This document shows positions 38,254-50,645 of a stretch of DNA of 64,000 nucleotides, piece by piece. This DNA comes from an uncultured Serinicoccus sp. (GTDB taxonomy: Bacteria; Actinomycetota; Actinomycetes; Actinomycetales; Dermatophilaceae): positions 62,001 through 126,000 of the forward strand of contig NZ_CANMUA010000004.1 of NCBI RefSeq assembly GCF_947500995.1, in the 5' to 3' direction. The translations under genes and the position numbers were made by a program. Position 1 is the first letter of the stretch, and every line of letters begins with the position of its first letter. A model generated the notes under the pieces. That model made no database searches. It had not been told where the DNA came from and saw only the letters and a list, made by a program, of their open reading frames with translations.

Positions 38254-41232
38254 GTGCCATCTTCCTCTCCCGCTCCCGCCGTGTCACGCGCCCGTCACGA
38301 CCGCCTCGTCGTCCAGGGCGCGCGCGAGCACAACCTGCGCGACGTCTCGGTCGAGATCCCGCGCGACTCCCTCGTGGTGTTCACCGGGCTGTCGGGCTCG
38401 GGCAAGTCCTCGCTCGCCTTCGACACCATCTTCGCCGAGGGACAGCGCCGCTACGTCGAGTCCCTGTCCGCCTACGCCCGGATGTTCCTCGGCCAGATGG
38501 ACAAGCCGGACGTGGACTTCATCGAGGGGCTCTCACCAGCGGTCTCCATCGACCAGAAGTCGACCAACCGCAACCCACGGTCCACGGTCGGCACCATCAC
38601 CGAGGTCTACGACTACCTCCGGCTCCTCTTCGCGCGGGTGGGTCGGCCGCACTGCCCGGTATGCGGGGAGCCGGTCGAGCGGCAGACCCCCCAGCAGGTG
38701 GTGGACCGCCTCCTGCAGCTGCCGACGGGGGTCCGCTACCAGCTCCTGGCCCCGGTGGTCCGGGGGCGCAAGGGCGAGTTCGTCGACCTGTTCGCCGAGC
38801 TGCAGTCCAAGGGCTTCGCCCGCGCCCGGGTCGACGGCGAGCTCGTGACCCTCACCGATCCGCCGACCCTGGAGAAGCAGAAGAAGCACAGCATCGACGT
38901 CGTCGTCGACCGTCTGGTCAGCAAGACCGGTGACGGTGCGGAGCCCGGCGCTCCCGACCGGGCCTACGCGCGCCGGCTCACCGACTCGGTGGAGACGGCG
39001 CTGTCGCTGGCCGGCGGCATCATGGTGGCCGAGTTCGTCGACGTCCCGGCGGACGGCGTCGACGCCGGGAGCCGCCCGACGCCGCTGGACCAGGACGGCG
39101 AGGCCCTGCCCCGTGAGCGGCGGTTCTCCGAGCGGATGGCCTGCCCCAACGACCACCCGCTGTCGATCGACGAGGTGGAGCCGCGCTCCTTCTCCTTCAA
39201 CAGCCCCTTCGGCGCCTGTCCGGACTGCACCGGCATCGGGGTCGAGCTGGAGGTCGACCCCGAGCTGGTCGTGCGCGAGGACCTCAGCATCCTCGGCGGT
39301 GCGCTGGTGCCGTGGTCGACGGCCTCCGGGCTGAGCGACTACTTCCTGCGCGTCCTCGGCGGGCTCTCCGACGACCTGGGCTTCCGCATGGACGTGCCCT
39401 GGAAGGAGCTGCCGGGGCGGGCCCGCGACGCCATCCTCGAGGGCTACCAGCACAAGGTGCACGTGCGCTACCGCAACCGGTTCGGTCGGGAGCGGAGCTA
39501 CTCCACCGGGTTCGAGGGGGTGCTGCCCTACGTCAAGCGCAAGCACGCCGAGACCGAGTCGGAGAGCAGCCGGGAGCGCTACGAGGGCTACATGCGCGAG
39601 GTCCCCTGCCCCACCTGCCGGGGCGCCCGCCTCAAGCCGGAGATCCTGGCCATCCACGTCGGGGGTCGCAGCATCGCCGAGGTCTGCGCCATGCCGCTGG
39701 ACCAGTGCGCGGACTTCCTCTCCACGGTGGACTACACCGCCCGCGAGGCGGCCATCGCGGGCCAGGTCAGCCGGGAGATCGACGCCCGGCTCGGCTTCCT
39801 GCTCGACGTGGGTCTGGACTACCTCTCCCTCGACCGCCCGGCCGGGACCCTCTCGGGCGGCGAGGCCCAGCGCATCCGGCTGGCGACCCAGATCGGCTCC
39901 GGCCTGGTCGGGGTGCTCTACGTCCTGGACGAGCCGAGCATCGGGCTGCACCAGCGGGACAACCACCGGCTGATCGAGACGTTGACGCGTCTGCGCGACC
40001 TCGGCAACACGCTCATCGTGGTCGAGCACGACGAGGACACCATCGCCGTCGCGGACTGGGTGGTCGACATCGGTCCGGGGGCCGGCGAGCACGGCGGTCA
40101 CGTCGTGCACAGCGGGTCCGTGGACGGGCTGCTCCACCACCCGACCTCCTTGACCGGCCAGTACCTCTCCGGTCGCAAGTCCATCGAGACACCCTCGGAC
40201 CGCCGTCCGCAGGACGGGCGACGCGTGGTGGTGCGCGGTGCCCGCGAGCACAACCTCCAGCAGGTCGACGTGGGCTTCCCGCTGGGCAACATGGTCGCCG
40301 TAACCGGGGTCAGCGGGTCGGGCAAGTCGACCCTCGTCAACGACATCCTCTACCGCGTGCTCGCCAACCAGCTCAACGGTGCACGGCACGTGCCCGGCCG
40401 GCACCGCAAGGTGGAGGGCCTGGACCACCTCGACAAGGTCGTCCACGTCGACCAGAGCCCGATCGGGCGGACCCCCCGCAGCAACCCGGCCACCTACACC
40501 GGTCTGTTCGACCACATCCGCAAGCTCTTCGCCACGACCACCGAGGCCAAGGTGCGCGGCTACCAGCCGGGGCGCTTCTCGTTCAACGTCAAGGGGGGCC
40601 GCTGCGAGGCGTGCTCGGGCGACGGCACGCTGAAGATCGAGATGAACTTCCTGCCCGACGTCTACGTGCCGTGCGAGGTCTGCCAGGGCAAGCGCTACAA
40701 CCGCGAGACCCTGGAGGTGCACTTCAAGGGGCGCACGATCTCCGACGTGCTGGAGATGCCCATCGAGGAGGCCGCCGACTTCTTCTCGGCGGTGCCGGTG
40801 CTGGCCCGCCACCTCACGACCCTGGTCGAGGTGGGTCTGGGCTACGTGCGCCTGGGACAGCCCGCCACGACGCTGTCCGGGGGAGAGGCGCAACGGGTCA
40901 AGCTGGCCGCCGAGCTGCAGAAGCGGTCGACGGGTCGCACCATCTACGTCCTGGACGAGCCGACCACCGGTCTGCACTTCGAGGACATCCGCCGCCTGCT
41001 CGGGGTGCTGCAGGGTCTGGTCGACAAGGGCAACACCGTCCTCGTCATCGAGCACAACCTCGACGTCATCAAGTCGGCCGACTGGGTCGTCGACCTCGGG
41101 CCGGAGGGTGGCCGGGGCGGCGGGAAGGTGGTGGCCGAGGGGACACCCGAGCAGGTCGCCAGGGTGGCCGCGAGCCATACTGGACGCTTCCTCGCACCCG
41201 TCCTCGGCCTGGAACGGAGGTCCACCGCATGA
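38254..41232 (+). CDS. uvrA: Excinuclease ABC subunit A
   Basis: A 992-residue damage-recognition ATPase with two ABC modules. Walker A sites are GLSGSGKSS (first) and GVSGSGKST (second); signatures are [15 protein letters not shown] and [16 protein letters not shown]. Zinc-binding cysteines are seen in [25 protein letters not shown] and [10 protein letters not shown]. The GTG at 38254 ([27 protein letters not shown], shown in part) is chosen over the far upstream frame because it is 6 bases after a -10-like hexamer and family length fits. It overlaps the Rieske gene by 4 bases. CCATAC near the end is one of the TATGG/CATAC-type words. Confidence 0.96.
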   Translation: MPSSSPAPAVSRARHDRLVVQGAREHNLRDVSVEIPRDSLVVFTGLSGSGKSSLAFDTIFAEGQRRYVESLSAYARMFLGQMDKPDVDFIEGLSPAVSIDQKSTNRNPRSTVGTITEVYDYLRLLFARVGRPHCPVCGEPVERQTPQQVVDRLLQLPTGVRYQLLAPVVRGRKGEFVDLFAELQSKGFARARVDGELVTLTDPPTLEKQKKHSIDVVVDRLVSKTGDGAEPGAPDRAYARRLTDSVETALSLAGGIMVAEFVDVPADGVDAGSRPTPLDQDGEALPRERRFSERMACPNDHPLSIDEVEPRSFSFNSPFGACPDCTGIGVELEVDPELVVREDLSILGGALVPWSTASGLSDYFLRVLGGLSDDLGFRMDVPWKELPGRARDAILEGYQHKVHVRYRNRFGRERSYSTGFEGVLPYVKRKHAETESESSRERYEGYMREVPCPTCRGARLKPEILAIHVGGRSIAEVCAMPLDQCADFLSTVDYTAREAAIAGQVSREIDARLGFLLDVGLDYLSLDRPAGTLSGGEAQRIRLATQIGSGLVGVLYVLDEPSIGLHQRDNHRLIETLTRLRDLGNTLIVVEHDEDTIAVADWVVDIGPGAGEHGGHVVHSGSVDGLLHHPTSLTGQYLSGRKSIETPSDRRPQDGRRVVVRGAREHNLQQVDVGFPLGNMVAVTGVSGSGKSTLVNDILYRVLANQLNGARHVPGRHRKVEGLDHLDKVVHVDQSPIGRTPRSNPATYTGLFDHIRKLFATTTEAKVRGYQPGRFSFNVKGGRCEACSGDGTLKIEMNFLPDVYVPCEVCQGKRYNRETLEVHFKGRTISDVLEMPIEEAADFFSAVPVLARHLTTLVEVGLGYVRLGQPATTLSGGEAQRVKLAAELQKRSTGRTIYVLDEPTTGLHFEDIRRLLGVLQGLVDKGNTVLVIEHNLDVIKSADWVVDLGPEGGRGGGKVVAEGTPEQVARVAASHTGRFLAPVLGLERRSTA

Positions 41233-41711
41233 CCCGGCCATCTCAGGAGCACCACCCGGGCGCCGGCTGCTCGTCGGCCTGCGCGACCGGACCCGCCCGG
41301 CGTCGGTTGCTCGCCGCCGGGGGCGGGCTGGCGGTCGTCGGGTCGCTGGCCGCCTGCGGGGGCGGCCAGGAGGACGCGCCGGCCGGGTCCGGCACCGGCG
41401 GCTCGGACACGGCCGGTGCCGGGACCAGGGTGCCGCTGGCGGACGTCCCGGTCGGCGGCAGCCGTTACCTCGAGGACGCCGACGTCGTGGTCGCGCAGCC
41501 CACCGAGGGCGAGGTCGTGGCGTACGACGCCACGTGCCCGCACCAGGGGTGCATGGTCTCCACCACGGGTGAGGACGGCACCCTCGTGTGCCCGTGCCAC
41601 GGGAGCGCCTTCGCCCTGGCCGACGGTGCCGTGGTGCAGGGACCCGCGACGGAAGGGCTGGCCACCCTGACGGCCACGGTGGACGGCGCCGACGTCGTCA
41701 TCAGTGGCTGA
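41229..41711 (+). CDS. Rieske [2Fe-2S] lipoprotein with twin-arginine signal
   Basis: A 160-residue exported protein. [10 protein letters not shown] followed by a hydrophobic run and the lipobox LAAC mark a Tat-type lipoprotein signal. After a Gly/Ser linker comes a small Rieske domain: ligands Cys103 and His105 in CPHQGC, Cys121 and His124 in CPCHGS, with Cys108 and Cys123 placed for the disulfide. It should carry electrons on the outer face of the membrane. It is locked between uvrA (ATGA overlap) and uvrC (8-base overlap), a conserved actinobacterial arrangement with no known reason. The partner is unknown. Confidence 0.88.
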   Translation: MTRPSQEHHPGAGCSSACATGPARRRLLAAGGGLAVVGSLAACGGGQEDAPAGSGTGGSDTAGAGTRVPLADVPVGGSRYLEDADVVVAQPTEGEVVAYDATCPHQGCMVSTTGEDGTLVCPCHGSAFALADGAVVQGPATEGLATLTATVDGADVVISG

Positions 41712-43617
41712 CCCCCGCAGCTACCGGCCCCGACCCGGCGAGATCCCCACGGACCCCGGGGTCTACCGGTTCCGGGACCAGCACGGCCGGGTCATCTACG
41801 TCGGCAAGGCGCGGTCGCTGCGTCCCCGGCTCTCGTCCTACTTCCAGGACCTCCGGGCCCTGCACCCGCGGACCGCGCAGATGGTCACCACCGGCGCGAG
41901 CGTGGAGTGGACGGTCGTCCGCAACGAGGTCGAGGCCCTGCAGCTGGAGTACTCCTGGATCAAGGAGTTCGACCCCCGGTTCAACGTCAAGTACCGCGAC
42001 GACAAGTCCTACCCCTACCTCGCCGTCACCATGGGCGAGGAGATCCCTCGCGCCCAGGTCATGCGCGGCAAGAAGCGTCCGGGCACCCGCTACTTCGGTC
42101 CCTACACCCACGCCTGGGCGATCCGGGAGACGATGGACACCCTCCTGCGCGTCTTCCCGGTCCGCACCTGCTCGGCAGGGGTCTTCCGCCGGGCGGAGCA
42201 GGTCGGGCGCCCCTGCCTCCTGGGCTACATCGACAAGTGCTCCGCCCCCTGCGTCGGCCGCGTCGACCCGGAGGAGCACCGCGCCATCGCCGAGGACTTC
42301 TGCGCCTTCATGGCCGGCGACAGCGCCCGCTTCGTGCGGGACCTCGAGGACCGCATGCGCCAGGCGTCGGCGGACCTGGACTTCGAGACCGCGGCCCGGC
42401 TGCGGGACGACCTCGGGGCCCTGCGCAAGGCCCTCGAACGCTCGGCGGTCGTGCTGTCGGACGCGACCGACGCGGACGTCTACGCCCTCGCCGAGGACGA
42501 GCTGGAGGTGGCGGTGCAGGTCTTCCACGTCCGCGGCGGCCGGATCCGGGGTCAGCGGGGCTGGGTGAGCGAGAAGGGCGCCGAGTCCACCCCCGAGGTG
42601 GTCGAGCACCTGCTGCAGCAGGTCTACGGCGCCGAGCGCGGCGAGGACGTGCCGCGGGAGGTCCTGGTCCCGATGCTGCCGGAAGGGCACGAGGAGGTGC
42701 AGCAGTGGCTCACCGGGCTGCGCGGCGCCCGGGTGGGCGTCCGGGTGCCCCAGCGGGGTGACAAGCGCACCCTCATGCAGACGGTCGCGCGCAACGCCGA
42801 GCAGGCCCTGGCGCGGCACAAGGTGGCCCGGTCCGGCGACCTCACGCTGCGCTCGCAGGCGCTGCAGGAGCTGCAGGAGGTCCTCGAGCTGGACGATGCG
42901 CCCCTGCGGATCGAGTCCTTCGACATCAGCCACGTCCAGGGCAGCGACGTGGTGGGGTCCATGGTCGTCTTCGAGGACGGGCTCGCCCGCAAGGGGGAGT
43001 ACCGCCGGTTCATCGTGCGGTCGGGCACGGGGGACGACACGGCCGCCATGCACGAGGTGCTCACCCGACGTTTCCGGCACCTCGCCGACGCCCCCACCCC
43101 GGGAGCGGACGAGGAGGGGAAGCCGGCGAGGTTCGCCTACCCCCCCAACCTCGTCGTCGTGGACGGCGGACGTCCGCAGGTCCGGGCCGCGCAGAGCGCC
43201 CTGGCCGAGGTGGGCGTCGCCGACGTGGCCGTCATCGGGCTCGCCAAGCGGCTCGAGGAGGTGTGGAACGCCGACCAGGACTACCCGGTGGTGCTGCCCC
43301 GCACCAGCGAGGCGCTCTACCTCCTGCAGCGCGTGCGGGACGAGGCGCACCGCTTCGCCAACACCTTCCACCGGCAGCGACGCTCCCGCAGCATGACCAC
43401 GAGCGCCCTGGACGGCATCCCCGGTCTCGGCCCCGCGCGCCAGCAGGCCCTGCTCCGTCACCTCGGCTCGGTCAAGGCGGTGCGGACCGCCACGGTGGAG
43501 CAGCTCCAGGAGGTGCCGGGGGTCGGGCCGGCCCTGGCCGCCGTGGTGCACGAGCGGCTGTCCGGCGAGCAGCCCGCGCCTGCGGTTAACCTGAGCACGG
43601 GAGAGGTGCTCGAGTGA
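41704..43617 (+). CDS. uvrC: Excinuclease ABC subunit C
   Basis: A 637-residue dual-incision nuclease. The N-terminal GIY-YIG domain has [21 protein letters not shown] (in part), followed by a Cys-containing linker ([18 protein letters not shown]). The UVR domain is [21 protein letters not shown] (in part). The RNase H-like 5' incision domain includes [20 protein letters not shown] (in part) and VVDGGRPQV, and the C-terminal HhH pair has [13 protein letters not shown] and [15 protein letters not shown] start inside the Rieske gene. UvrB interaction is through the UVR domain. rapZ begins 52 bases later. Confidence 0.96.
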   Translation: MADPRSYRPRPGEIPTDPGVYRFRDQHGRVIYVGKARSLRPRLSSYFQDLRALHPRTAQMVTTGASVEWTVVRNEVEALQLEYSWIKEFDPRFNVKYRDDKSYPYLAVTMGEEIPRAQVMRGKKRPGTRYFGPYTHAWAIRETMDTLLRVFPVRTCSAGVFRRAEQVGRPCLLGYIDKCSAPCVGRVDPEEHRAIAEDFCAFMAGDSARFVRDLEDRMRQASADLDFETAARLRDDLGALRKALERSAVVLSDATDADVYALAEDELEVAVQVFHVRGGRIRGQRGWVSEKGAESTPEVVEHLLQQVYGAERGEDVPREVLVPMLPEGHEEVQQWLTGLRGARVGVRVPQRGDKRTLMQTVARNAEQALARHKVARSGDLTLRSQALQELQEVLELDDAPLRIESFDISHVQGSDVVGSMVVFEDGLARKGEYRRFIVRSGTGDDTAAMHEVLTRRFRHLADAPTPGADEEGKPARFAYPPNLVVVDGGRPQVRAAQSALAEVGVADVAVIGLAKRLEEVWNADQDYPVVLPRTSEALYLLQRVRDEAHRFANTFHRQRRSRSMTTSALDGIPGLGPARQQALLRHLGSVKAVRTATVEQLQEVPGVGPALAAVVHERLSGEQPAPAVNLSTGEVLE

Positions 43618-43669
43618 CCCGGCGCCGTGCCGGACAGCTCTCCCCGCACGACCGACGGGAGGAGAGATC

Positions 43670-44593
43670 GTGACCTCACGCCGATCCGACCTGGGGGAGC
43701 AGCCGCCGACCCCCCCGGAGGCGACCGGCCGCTCCGACGTCGTCATCCTCACCGGGATGTCCGGCGCCGGCCGCACCACGGCGGGCGACGTCCTGGAGGA
43801 CCGCGGCTGGTACGTCGTGGACAACCTGCCGCCCTCGATGATGGTCCACCTCATGGACGCCACCGCCGACGACCCGCAGCGCCAGCGGGTCGCGGTGGTC
43901 GTCGACGTGCGCAGCCGCGACTTCACCAGCGAGCTCTCGGTGGCGCTGGAGATCCTGGCCGAGCGTGGGTGGCGCCCCCGGGTCGTCTTCGTCGACTCCT
44001 CCGACGAGACCCTCGTCCGCCGCTTCGAGGCGGTCCGTCGACCTCACCCCCTGCAGGGGGAGGGGCTGCTCCTGGACGGCATCCGCCGCGAGCGGCGGAT
44101 GCTCGGCGACCTGCGCTCGGACGCCGACCTCGTCCTCGACACCTCGAGCTACAACGTGCACGAGCTGTCCGCCAAGATCGACGCGCTGCTCAACGTCGAC
44201 GCCGACGTGCGGCTCCGTCTGGCGGTCATGGCCTTCGGCTTCAAGTACGGCATACCCCTGGACGCCGACGTGGTCCTCGACCTGCGCTTCCTGCCCAACC
44301 CCTACTGGGTCCCCGAGCTGCGGCCGCACACCGGCAAGGAGGCGGCCGTGCGCGACTTCGTGCTCGGGAGCGACCTGGCCCAGAGCTTCGTCGAGCACGC
44401 CGCCCAGATGCTCCGGACGGCGATGCAGGGCTACCTCGCCGAGGGTCGTCGCTACGTCACCGTGGCGGTCGGCTGCACGGGTGGCAAGCACCGGTCCGTG
44501 GCGACGGCGGAGGAGCTGACGAGGCGGCTGGCCGACCTGGAGGAGTCCGGCGTCCAGCTGTCGACCTTCCACCGGGACCTGGGGCGCGAGTGA
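43670..44593 (+). CDS. rapZ: RNase adapter protein RapZ / YvcJ (nucleotide-binding)
   Basis: A 307-residue protein of the RapZ/YvcJ family. Walker A is [10 protein letters not shown] (Lys replaced by Arg), near residue 27. The C-terminal domain has [20 protein letters not shown] (in part), [15 protein letters not shown], and [11 protein letters not shown], the conserved GGKHRSV phosphosugar-binding motif. In enteric bacteria RapZ steers RNase E to GlmZ sRNA; in actinobacteria the role is unclear. It starts at GTG after GGAGGAGA and overlaps yvcK by 4 bases, in the conserved rapZ-yvcK-whiA cluster. Confidence 0.94.
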   Translation: MTSRRSDLGEQPPTPPEATGRSDVVILTGMSGAGRTTAGDVLEDRGWYVVDNLPPSMMVHLMDATADDPQRQRVAVVVDVRSRDFTSELSVALEILAERGWRPRVVFVDSSDETLVRRFEAVRRPHPLQGEGLLLDGIRRERRMLGDLRSDADLVLDTSSYNVHELSAKIDALLNVDADVRLRLAVMAFGFKYGIPLDADVVLDLRFLPNPYWVPELRPHTGKEAAVRDFVLGSDLAQSFVEHAAQMLRTAMQGYLAEGRRYVTVAVGCTGGKHRSVATAEELTRRLADLEESGVQLSTFHRDLGRE

Positions 44594-45552
44594 GCGGCCC
44601 GCGCGTCGTGGCCCTGGGGGGCGGCCACGGCCTGGCCGCGTCGCTGCGCGCGCTGCGCCACCTCACCGAGGCCATCACGGCCGTGGTGACGGTCGCCGAC
44701 GACGGCGGGTCGAGCGGGCGCCTGCGGCAGGAGTTCGACATCCTCCCCCCGGGGGACCTGCGGATGGCGCTGGCGGCCCTGTGCGAGGACACGACGTGGG
44801 GGCACCAGTGGTCGGCGGTCCTGCAGCACCGCTTCGGAGGCGACGGCGAGCTGTCCGGGCACGCGCTCGGCAACCTGCTCATCATGGCGCTGTGGGAGCT
44901 CCGGCCGCAGGAGCAGGTCCGGGGGCTGGACCTCGTCGGGCGGTTGCTCAACACCCGGGGGCGGGTCCTGCCGATGGCGCTGGAGCCGCTGGACATCGAG
45001 GCGGTGATCGAGGCCGAGACGCCCGCGGGCACCGTGGCCCGCAGCACGGTCCGGGGGCAGTCGACGGTGGCCCGCCAGCCGGGGGTGGTGCGCTCGGTGC
45101 GCCTCATCCCGGAGGCGCCGCAGGCCTGCCCGCAGGCCCTCGAGTCCATCAAGCTCGCCGACCTGGTGGTGCTCGGGCCGGGGTCGTGGTTCACCTCGGT
45201 GATGCCGCACCTGCTCGTGCCCGAGCTGCGCCAGGCCCTGTGCGACACCCCGGCACGACGGATCCTCACCCTCAACGTGAGCCTCAGCGACGACGAGGCG
45301 AACGGCTACAGCCTCGCCGAGCACGTCGTGGCCATCGCGGCGCACGCGCCGGAGCTGACCTTCGACCACGTCATCGCCGACCCCCAGGTGGTGCGGTCGG
45401 CCGCGGAGCGGACGGCCCTGGACACGGCGGTCGAGCGGGTCGGTGCCAGCCTCGTGCTGACCTCCGTGGGCAGCCCGGGCCGCCCGGGGGTCCACGACAC
45501 CCTGCGGCTGGCCGCGGCCTACCGCGACGTGATCTCGGAGCAGGGTCTGTGA
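44590..45552 (+). CDS. yvcK: Gluconeogenesis factor YvcK/CuvA-type protein
   Basis: A 320-residue protein. The N-terminal glycine-rich motif [18 protein letters not shown] and [16 protein letters not shown] are the YvcK/CofD-like signature, and LGNLLIMAL and [16 protein letters not shown] follow. YvcK proteins bind UDP-sugars and affect cell-wall synthesis and growth on gluconeogenic carbon in Bacillus and Mycobacterium. It starts at GTG inside the rapZ stop. whiA lies 92 bases after the stop, beyond its own promoter-like hexamer. Confidence 0.93.
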   Translation: MSGPRVVALGGGHGLAASLRALRHLTEAITAVVTVADDGGSSGRLRQEFDILPPGDLRMALAALCEDTTWGHQWSAVLQHRFGGDGELSGHALGNLLIMALWELRPQEQVRGLDLVGRLLNTRGRVLPMALEPLDIEAVIEAETPAGTVARSTVRGQSTVARQPGVVRSVRLIPEAPQACPQALESIKLADLVVLGPGSWFTSVMPHLLVPELRQALCDTPARRILTLNVSLSDDEANGYSLAEHVVAIAAHAPELTFDHVIADPQVVRSAAERTALDTAVERVGASLVLTSVGSPGRPGVHDTLRLAAAYRDVISEQGL

Positions 45553-45574
45553 GCGCCGTACCGCCCCCAGCAGA

Positions 45575-45580
45575 TAGCCT
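45575..45580 (+). promoter_or_regulatory. Putative -10 element for whiA
   Basis: TAGCCT lies in the yvcK-whiA gap about 65 bases before the whiA start. It could give whiA a transcript separate from rapZ-yvcK. No -35 is visible. Confidence 0.3.
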
Positions 45581-45644
45581 GCCGGGGTTGTCCGGGGGCA
45601 CCGACCCGGCGCCCGCGACCGGACGAGCGAGGAGGATGAGTGCT

Positions 45645-46625
45645 GTGGCGATGACTGCGAAGGTCAAGGACGAGCTCAGCCGGCTGCCCGTCACCAAGAC
45701 CTGCTGCCGCAAGGCGGAGGTCTCGACCATGCTGCGCTTCGCCGGGGGGCTGCACATCGTCGGGGGACGCATCGTCATCGAGGCGGAGCTGGACACCGCG
45801 CAGAGCGCCCGCCGGTTGCGCACGTTCATGGCCGAGGTCTACGGCTCCAGCAGCGAGCTCGTCGTCATGAGCCCCGGCGGTCTGCGCAAGCAGACGAGGT
45901 ATGTCGTGCGCGCCACCTCCGACGGCGAGGCGCTGGCCCGGCAGACCGGGCTCATCGACCATCGCGGACGCCCGGTGCGCGGGCTGCCCCCCCGGGTGGT
46001 GGGGGCGGCCGCCTGCGACGCGGAGGCTGCGTGGCGCGGAGCCTTCATCGCGCACGGCTCGATCACCGAGCCCGGGCGCTCCTCGGCGCTGGAGGTCACC
46101 TGCCCGGGACCCGAGGCCGCGCTCGCGCTGGTCGGGGCGGCCCGCCGCCTGAGGGTCCAGGCCAAGGCGCGCGAGGTGCGGGGTGTGGACCGCGTCGTCA
46201 TCCGCGACGGGGACGCCATCGGCGCCATGCTGACCCGGTTGGGAGCCCACGACGCGGTCCTCGCCTGGGAGGAGCGCCGGATGCGGCGCGAGGTCCGGGC
46301 GACCGCCAACCGGCTCGCCAACTTCGACGACGCCAACCTGCGCCGGTCGGCACGGGCGGCCGTCGCGGCCGGGGCCCGGGTCGAGCGGGCCATGGAGATC
46401 CTGGGGGACGGCGTCCCCGACCACCTCCGGGTGGCCGGTGAGCTCCGCCTGGAGCACAAGCAGGCCAGCCTGGAGGAGCTCGGTCAGCTGGCGGACCCGC
46501 CGATGACCAAGGACGCCGTCGCGGGCCGGATACGCCGGCTGCTCGCGCTGGCCGACAAACGGGCGGAGGAGCTCGGCGTCGACGGCACCGAGGCCAACAT
46601 CACCCCGGACATGCTGGAGGACTGA
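45645..46625 (+). CDS. whiA: Sporulation/cell-division transcription regulator WhiA
   Basis: A 326-residue DNA-binding protein with an N-terminal LAGLIDADG-homing-nuclease fold and a C-terminal helix-turn-helix. The start is set by [20 protein letters not shown], matching Streptomyces WhiA. GTG 45645 is preferred because GGAGG at 45631-45635 is 9 bases away; the ATG at 45636 is too close to it. The middle has [20 protein letters not shown] and the end has [29 protein letters not shown] (in part). WhiA works with WhiB to control division genes; here the cell probably does not sporulate. Confidence 0.95.
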   Translation: MAMTAKVKDELSRLPVTKTCCRKAEVSTMLRFAGGLHIVGGRIVIEAELDTAQSARRLRTFMAEVYGSSSELVVMSPGGLRKQTRYVVRATSDGEALARQTGLIDHRGRPVRGLPPRVVGAAACDAEAAWRGAFIAHGSITEPGRSSALEVTCPGPEAALALVGAARRLRVQAKAREVRGVDRVVIRDGDAIGAMLTRLGAHDAVLAWEERRMRREVRATANRLANFDDANLRRSARAAVAAGARVERAMEILGDGVPDHLRVAGELRLEHKQASLEELGQLADPPMTKDAVAGRIRRLLALADKRAEELGVDGTEANITPDMLED

Positions 46626-46666
46626 CGTCGGGTCCGGCCGGTGTGGTGCGGCGCGGGCGAGGCCGA

Positions 46667-47757
<1,091 letters not shown>

Positions 47758-47758
<1 letters not shown>

Positions 47759-48981
47759 TGCGGACCATCGAGCAGCTCAGCGAGGAGCTGGGAGGCCTGG
47801 CCGGCAGGACGGTCCTGGTCCGCAGCGACCTCAACGTCCCGCTGGACGGGTCGACCATCACCGACGACGGCCGGGTGCGGGCCTCGGTGCCGACGATCAG
47901 CCGGCTGCGTGAGCAGGGTGCCCGGGTCGTGGTGTGCGCCCACCTGGGTCGGCCGAAGGGCTCGCCCGACCCGACGTACTCCCTCGCCCCGGTGGCGACG
48001 CGGCTGCGCGAGCTGCTGGACGGCGAGGGCGAGGGACGCGTGTCGTTCGTCGAGGAGACGGTGGGCGAGCGCGCCGCGGCCGCGGTGGCCGAGCTCCAGG
48101 ACGGCGACGTCCTCGTCCTCGAGAACCTGCGCTTCCACCCGGGCGAGACCGCGAAGAGCGACGAGGAGCGGGCTGGCTTCGCCCGACAGCTCGCCGACCT
48201 GGCGGACGCCTTCGTCTCCGACGGCTTCGGTGTCGTCCACCGTGCCCAGGCGTCGGTCTACGACGTCGCGCGCCTGCTCCCGCACGCCGCCGGAGGTCTG
48301 GTGCGGTCCGAGGTCGAGGTCATGCGCGCGCTGCGGGAGGACCCGCAGCGTCCGTACGCCGTCGTCCTCGGCGGGGCCAAGGTGAGCGACAAGCTGGGCG
48401 TCATCGAGTCGCTGATCTCGGTCGCCGACCGGTTGCTCATCGGTGGTGGGATGGTCTTCACCTTCCTCAAGGCCCAGGGTCACGAGGTGGGCAGCAGCCT
48501 GCTCGAGCAGGACCAGGTGGACACCGTGAAGGGTTACCTCGACACCGCCGCTGAGCGGGGCGTGGAGATCGTCCTGCCCACCGACGTCGTGGTGGCCGAC
48601 GCCTTCTCCGCCGACGCCGCCCACGACGTCGTGCCGGCGGACTCCATGCCCGCCGACCGGATGGGCCTCGACATCGGCCCGGAGGCGCAGCGCCACTTCG
48701 CCGAGCGCCTCGCGGACGCCCGCACCATCTTCTGGAACGGCCCCATGGGCGCCTTCGAGATGGAGCCCTTCGCCGCCGGCACCCAGGCCGTGGCAGCGGC
48801 CCTGGTGGAGCGCACCCGTGCCGGAGCCATGACCGTCGTGGGCGGGGGTGACTCCGCCGCCGCCGTCCGCGAGCTCGGCTACGCCGACGACGACTTCACC
48901 CACATCTCCACCGGGGGCGGGGCCAGCCTGGAGTATCTCGAGGGCAAGGACCTGCCCGGACTATCGGTGCTGGAGGACTGA
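47758..48981 (+). CDS. pgk: Phosphoglycerate kinase
   Basis: A 407-residue kinase that makes ATP from 1,3-bisphosphoglycerate. The substrate-binding motif is [13 protein letters not shown] near residue 20, HLGRPKG follows, and the nucleotide half has [26 protein letters not shown] and [11 protein letters not shown]. It is bracketed by TGATG overlaps with gap upstream and tpiA downstream, so all three are translated together. Family length is normal. Confidence 0.97.
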
Positions 48982-49793
48982 TGAGCGACGCGCGACCCGC
49001 CGCCCGCACGCCGTTGATGGCGGGCAACTGGAAGATGAACCTCGACCACCTGCAGGCGACACATCTCGTCCAGAAGCTCGACTGGACCCTGCGCGACGCC
49101 CGGCACGACCCCGCCGACGTCGAGGTCGTGGTGCTCCCACCGTTCACCGACCTGCGTTCGGTGCAGACCCTCGTCCAGGGGGACCAGCTCTTCCTCCGGT
49201 ACGGCGGGCAGGACCTGAGCCCGCACGACGAGGGCGCCTACACCGGCGACATCTCCGGTGCCTTCCTGGCCAAGCTCGGCTGCACCTACGTGGCCGTCGG
49301 GCACAGCGAGCGGCGGGACGGCCACCAGGAGACGGACGAGCTCGTCGCCGCCAAGGTGCGGGCCGCGCTGCGGCACGACCTGGTCCCGATCCTGTGCGTG
49401 GGCGAGCCGTTGGAGGTCCGCCGGTCGGGTGACCACGTCGACCACGTGGTCTCCCAGCTGAGAGCAGCCCTCGACGGCCTGGACGCCGGGCAGGTCTCGC
49501 GCGTCGTCGTCGCCTACGAGCCGGTCTGGGCGATCGGCACGGGTGAGGTGGCCACGCCCGACGACGCCCAGGAGGTGTGCGCGGCGATCCGGTCCGCCGT
49601 CGGCGAGCTGGCCGACGACGCGACCGCGGCCGCCGTGCGGGTGCTCTACGGCGGGTCGGTCAAGCCCGGCAACGTCGCCGAGCTCATGCAGCGCCCGGAC
49701 GTCGACGGAGCCCTGGTGGGTGGTGCCTCGCTCTCGGTGGAGGACTTCGCGTCGATCTGTCGCTACCGCGCCCACGCGGGCTCCGCCGGCTGA
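48981..49793 (+). CDS. tpiA: Triosephosphate isomerase
   Basis: A 270-residue TIM barrel. The substrate Lys lies in [11 protein letters not shown], the catalytic His108 in VAVGHSERR and the catalytic Glu180 in [12 protein letters not shown]. The phosphate loops include [11 protein letters not shown] and [11 protein letters not shown]. It interconverts dihydroxyacetone phosphate and glyceraldehyde 3-phosphate. The start shares one base with the pgk stop. secG begins about 115 bases later, past its own promoter-like hexamer. Confidence 0.97.
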   Translation: MSDARPAARTPLMAGNWKMNLDHLQATHLVQKLDWTLRDARHDPADVEVVVLPPFTDLRSVQTLVQGDQLFLRYGGQDLSPHDEGAYTGDISGAFLAKLGCTYVAVGHSERRDGHQETDELVAAKVRAALRHDLVPILCVGEPLEVRRSGDHVDHVVSQLRAALDGLDAGQVSRVVVAYEPVWAIGTGEVATPDDAQEVCAAIRSAVGELADDATAAAVRVLYGGSVKPGNVAELMQRPDVDGALVGGASLSVEDFASICRYRAHAGSAG

Positions 49794-49828
49794 CGCGCGG
49801 CGGTTCGTCCTGCCGACACACCGTCGGT

Positions 49829-49834
49829 TAGGCT
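49829..49834 (+). promoter_or_regulatory. Putative -10 element for secG
   Basis: TAGGCT lies 73 bases before the secG start in the tpiA-secG gap. TTCGTC 19 bases upstream could be a weak -35. Confidence 0.4.
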
Positions 49835-49907
49835 GTCTGGTGCTCTGGGCCTTCGCGGCCCGGAGCGCCAGACCCTGCCCCTCCCTCGACGACAAGGTTG
49901 TGCCCAC

Positions 49908-50150
49908 GTGGAGTTCGTCCGTTGGTTCCTGGACGCCCTGCTGGTGATCACCAGCTGCTTCCTGGTGCTGCTCATCCTCATGCACAAGGGCCGCGGCGGG
50001 GGCATGTCGGACATGTTCGGTGGAGGCATGAGCAGCAGCCTCGGGGGGAGCTCGGTCGCCGAGCGCAACCTCAACCGGATCACCGTTGCCATGGCTCTCG
50101 TCTGGGTCTCGGTCATCGTGGGTCTCGGCGTCCTGGTGCGCTTCAGCTGA
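49908..50150 (+). CDS. secG: Preprotein translocase subunit SecG
   Basis: An 80-residue membrane protein with two helices (FLDALLVITSCFLVLLILMH and ITVAMALVWVSVIVGLGVLV). The central loop KGRGGGMSDMFGGG is the SecG signature, followed by NLNRIT. SecG joins SecYE in the protein export channel. The GTG start (VEFVRWFLD) is chosen for family length. The position after tpiA is conserved in actinobacteria. Confidence 0.93.
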   Translation: MEFVRWFLDALLVITSCFLVLLILMHKGRGGGMSDMFGGGMSSSLGGSSVAERNLNRITVAMALVWVSVIVGLGVLVRFS

Positions 50151-50232
50151 GGCGGCGTCGTCGGCGCCCTGTCTGCGGCGGGACGCGTCGACGACCGGGG
50201 GCCGCGTCCGCCTCGGACGCCCGTGGAGGGCG

Positions 50233-50238
50233 TAGGGT
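50233..50238 (+). promoter_or_regulatory. Putative -10 element for rbpA
   Basis: TAGGGT lies 36 bases before the rbpA ATG; transcription would start near 50245. No strong -35 is visible. Confidence 0.4.
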
Positions 50239-50274
50239 GAGGACCTGACGTAGCGTCCGGCGAAACGAGGCACC

Positions 50275-50637
50275 ATGGTCAACACCAACGCCATCCGCGG
50301 CTCGCGGGTGGGTTCGGGTCCGATGGGGGAGAGCGAGCGGGGCGACACCGCGCCCCGCGTGCGCATCAGCTACTGGTGCGCGCACGGGCACGAGACGCGC
50401 CCGAGCTTCGCCGACAACGGCGAGGTCGACATCCCGGACACCTGGGACTGCCCGAGGTGCGGCCTGCCCGCGGGCCGTGACCGTGGCACCCCGCCCGACG
50501 CCCCGAGGACCGAGCCCTACAAGACCCATCTGGCGTACGTCAAGGAACGTCGCAGCGACTCCGACGGAGCGGCCCTGCTGGACGAGGCCCTCACCAGGAT
50601 GCGCGAGCGCGGGGTCGGCGGCGGCAGCAGGACCTAG
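50275..50637 (+). CDS. rbpA: RNA polymerase-binding protein RbpA
   Basis: A 120-residue actinobacterial transcription factor that binds RNA polymerase and the principal sigma factor and stabilises the open complex. The core domain has the zinc-type CAHGHE and CPRCGLPAG motifs. A basic linker leads to the sigma-interacting helix LLDEALTRMRERG at the C-terminus. MVNTNAIRGSRVGSGPMGE at the N-terminus is the usual tail. The stop is 8 bases from the convergent opcA stop; pgl, expected here, is absent. Confidence 0.95.
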   Translation: MVNTNAIRGSRVGSGPMGESERGDTAPRVRISYWCAHGHETRPSFADNGEVDIPDTWDCPRCGLPAGRDRGTPPDAPRTEPYKTHLAYVKERRSDSDGAALLDEALTRMRERGVGGGSRT

Positions 50638-50645
50638 CAGCCTCC

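Noticed and set aside
43627-44590. Upstream part of the open frame that contains yvcK
   Set aside because: It overlaps rapZ in another frame and is Arg/Gly-rich nonsense. The family start is the GTG at 44590.
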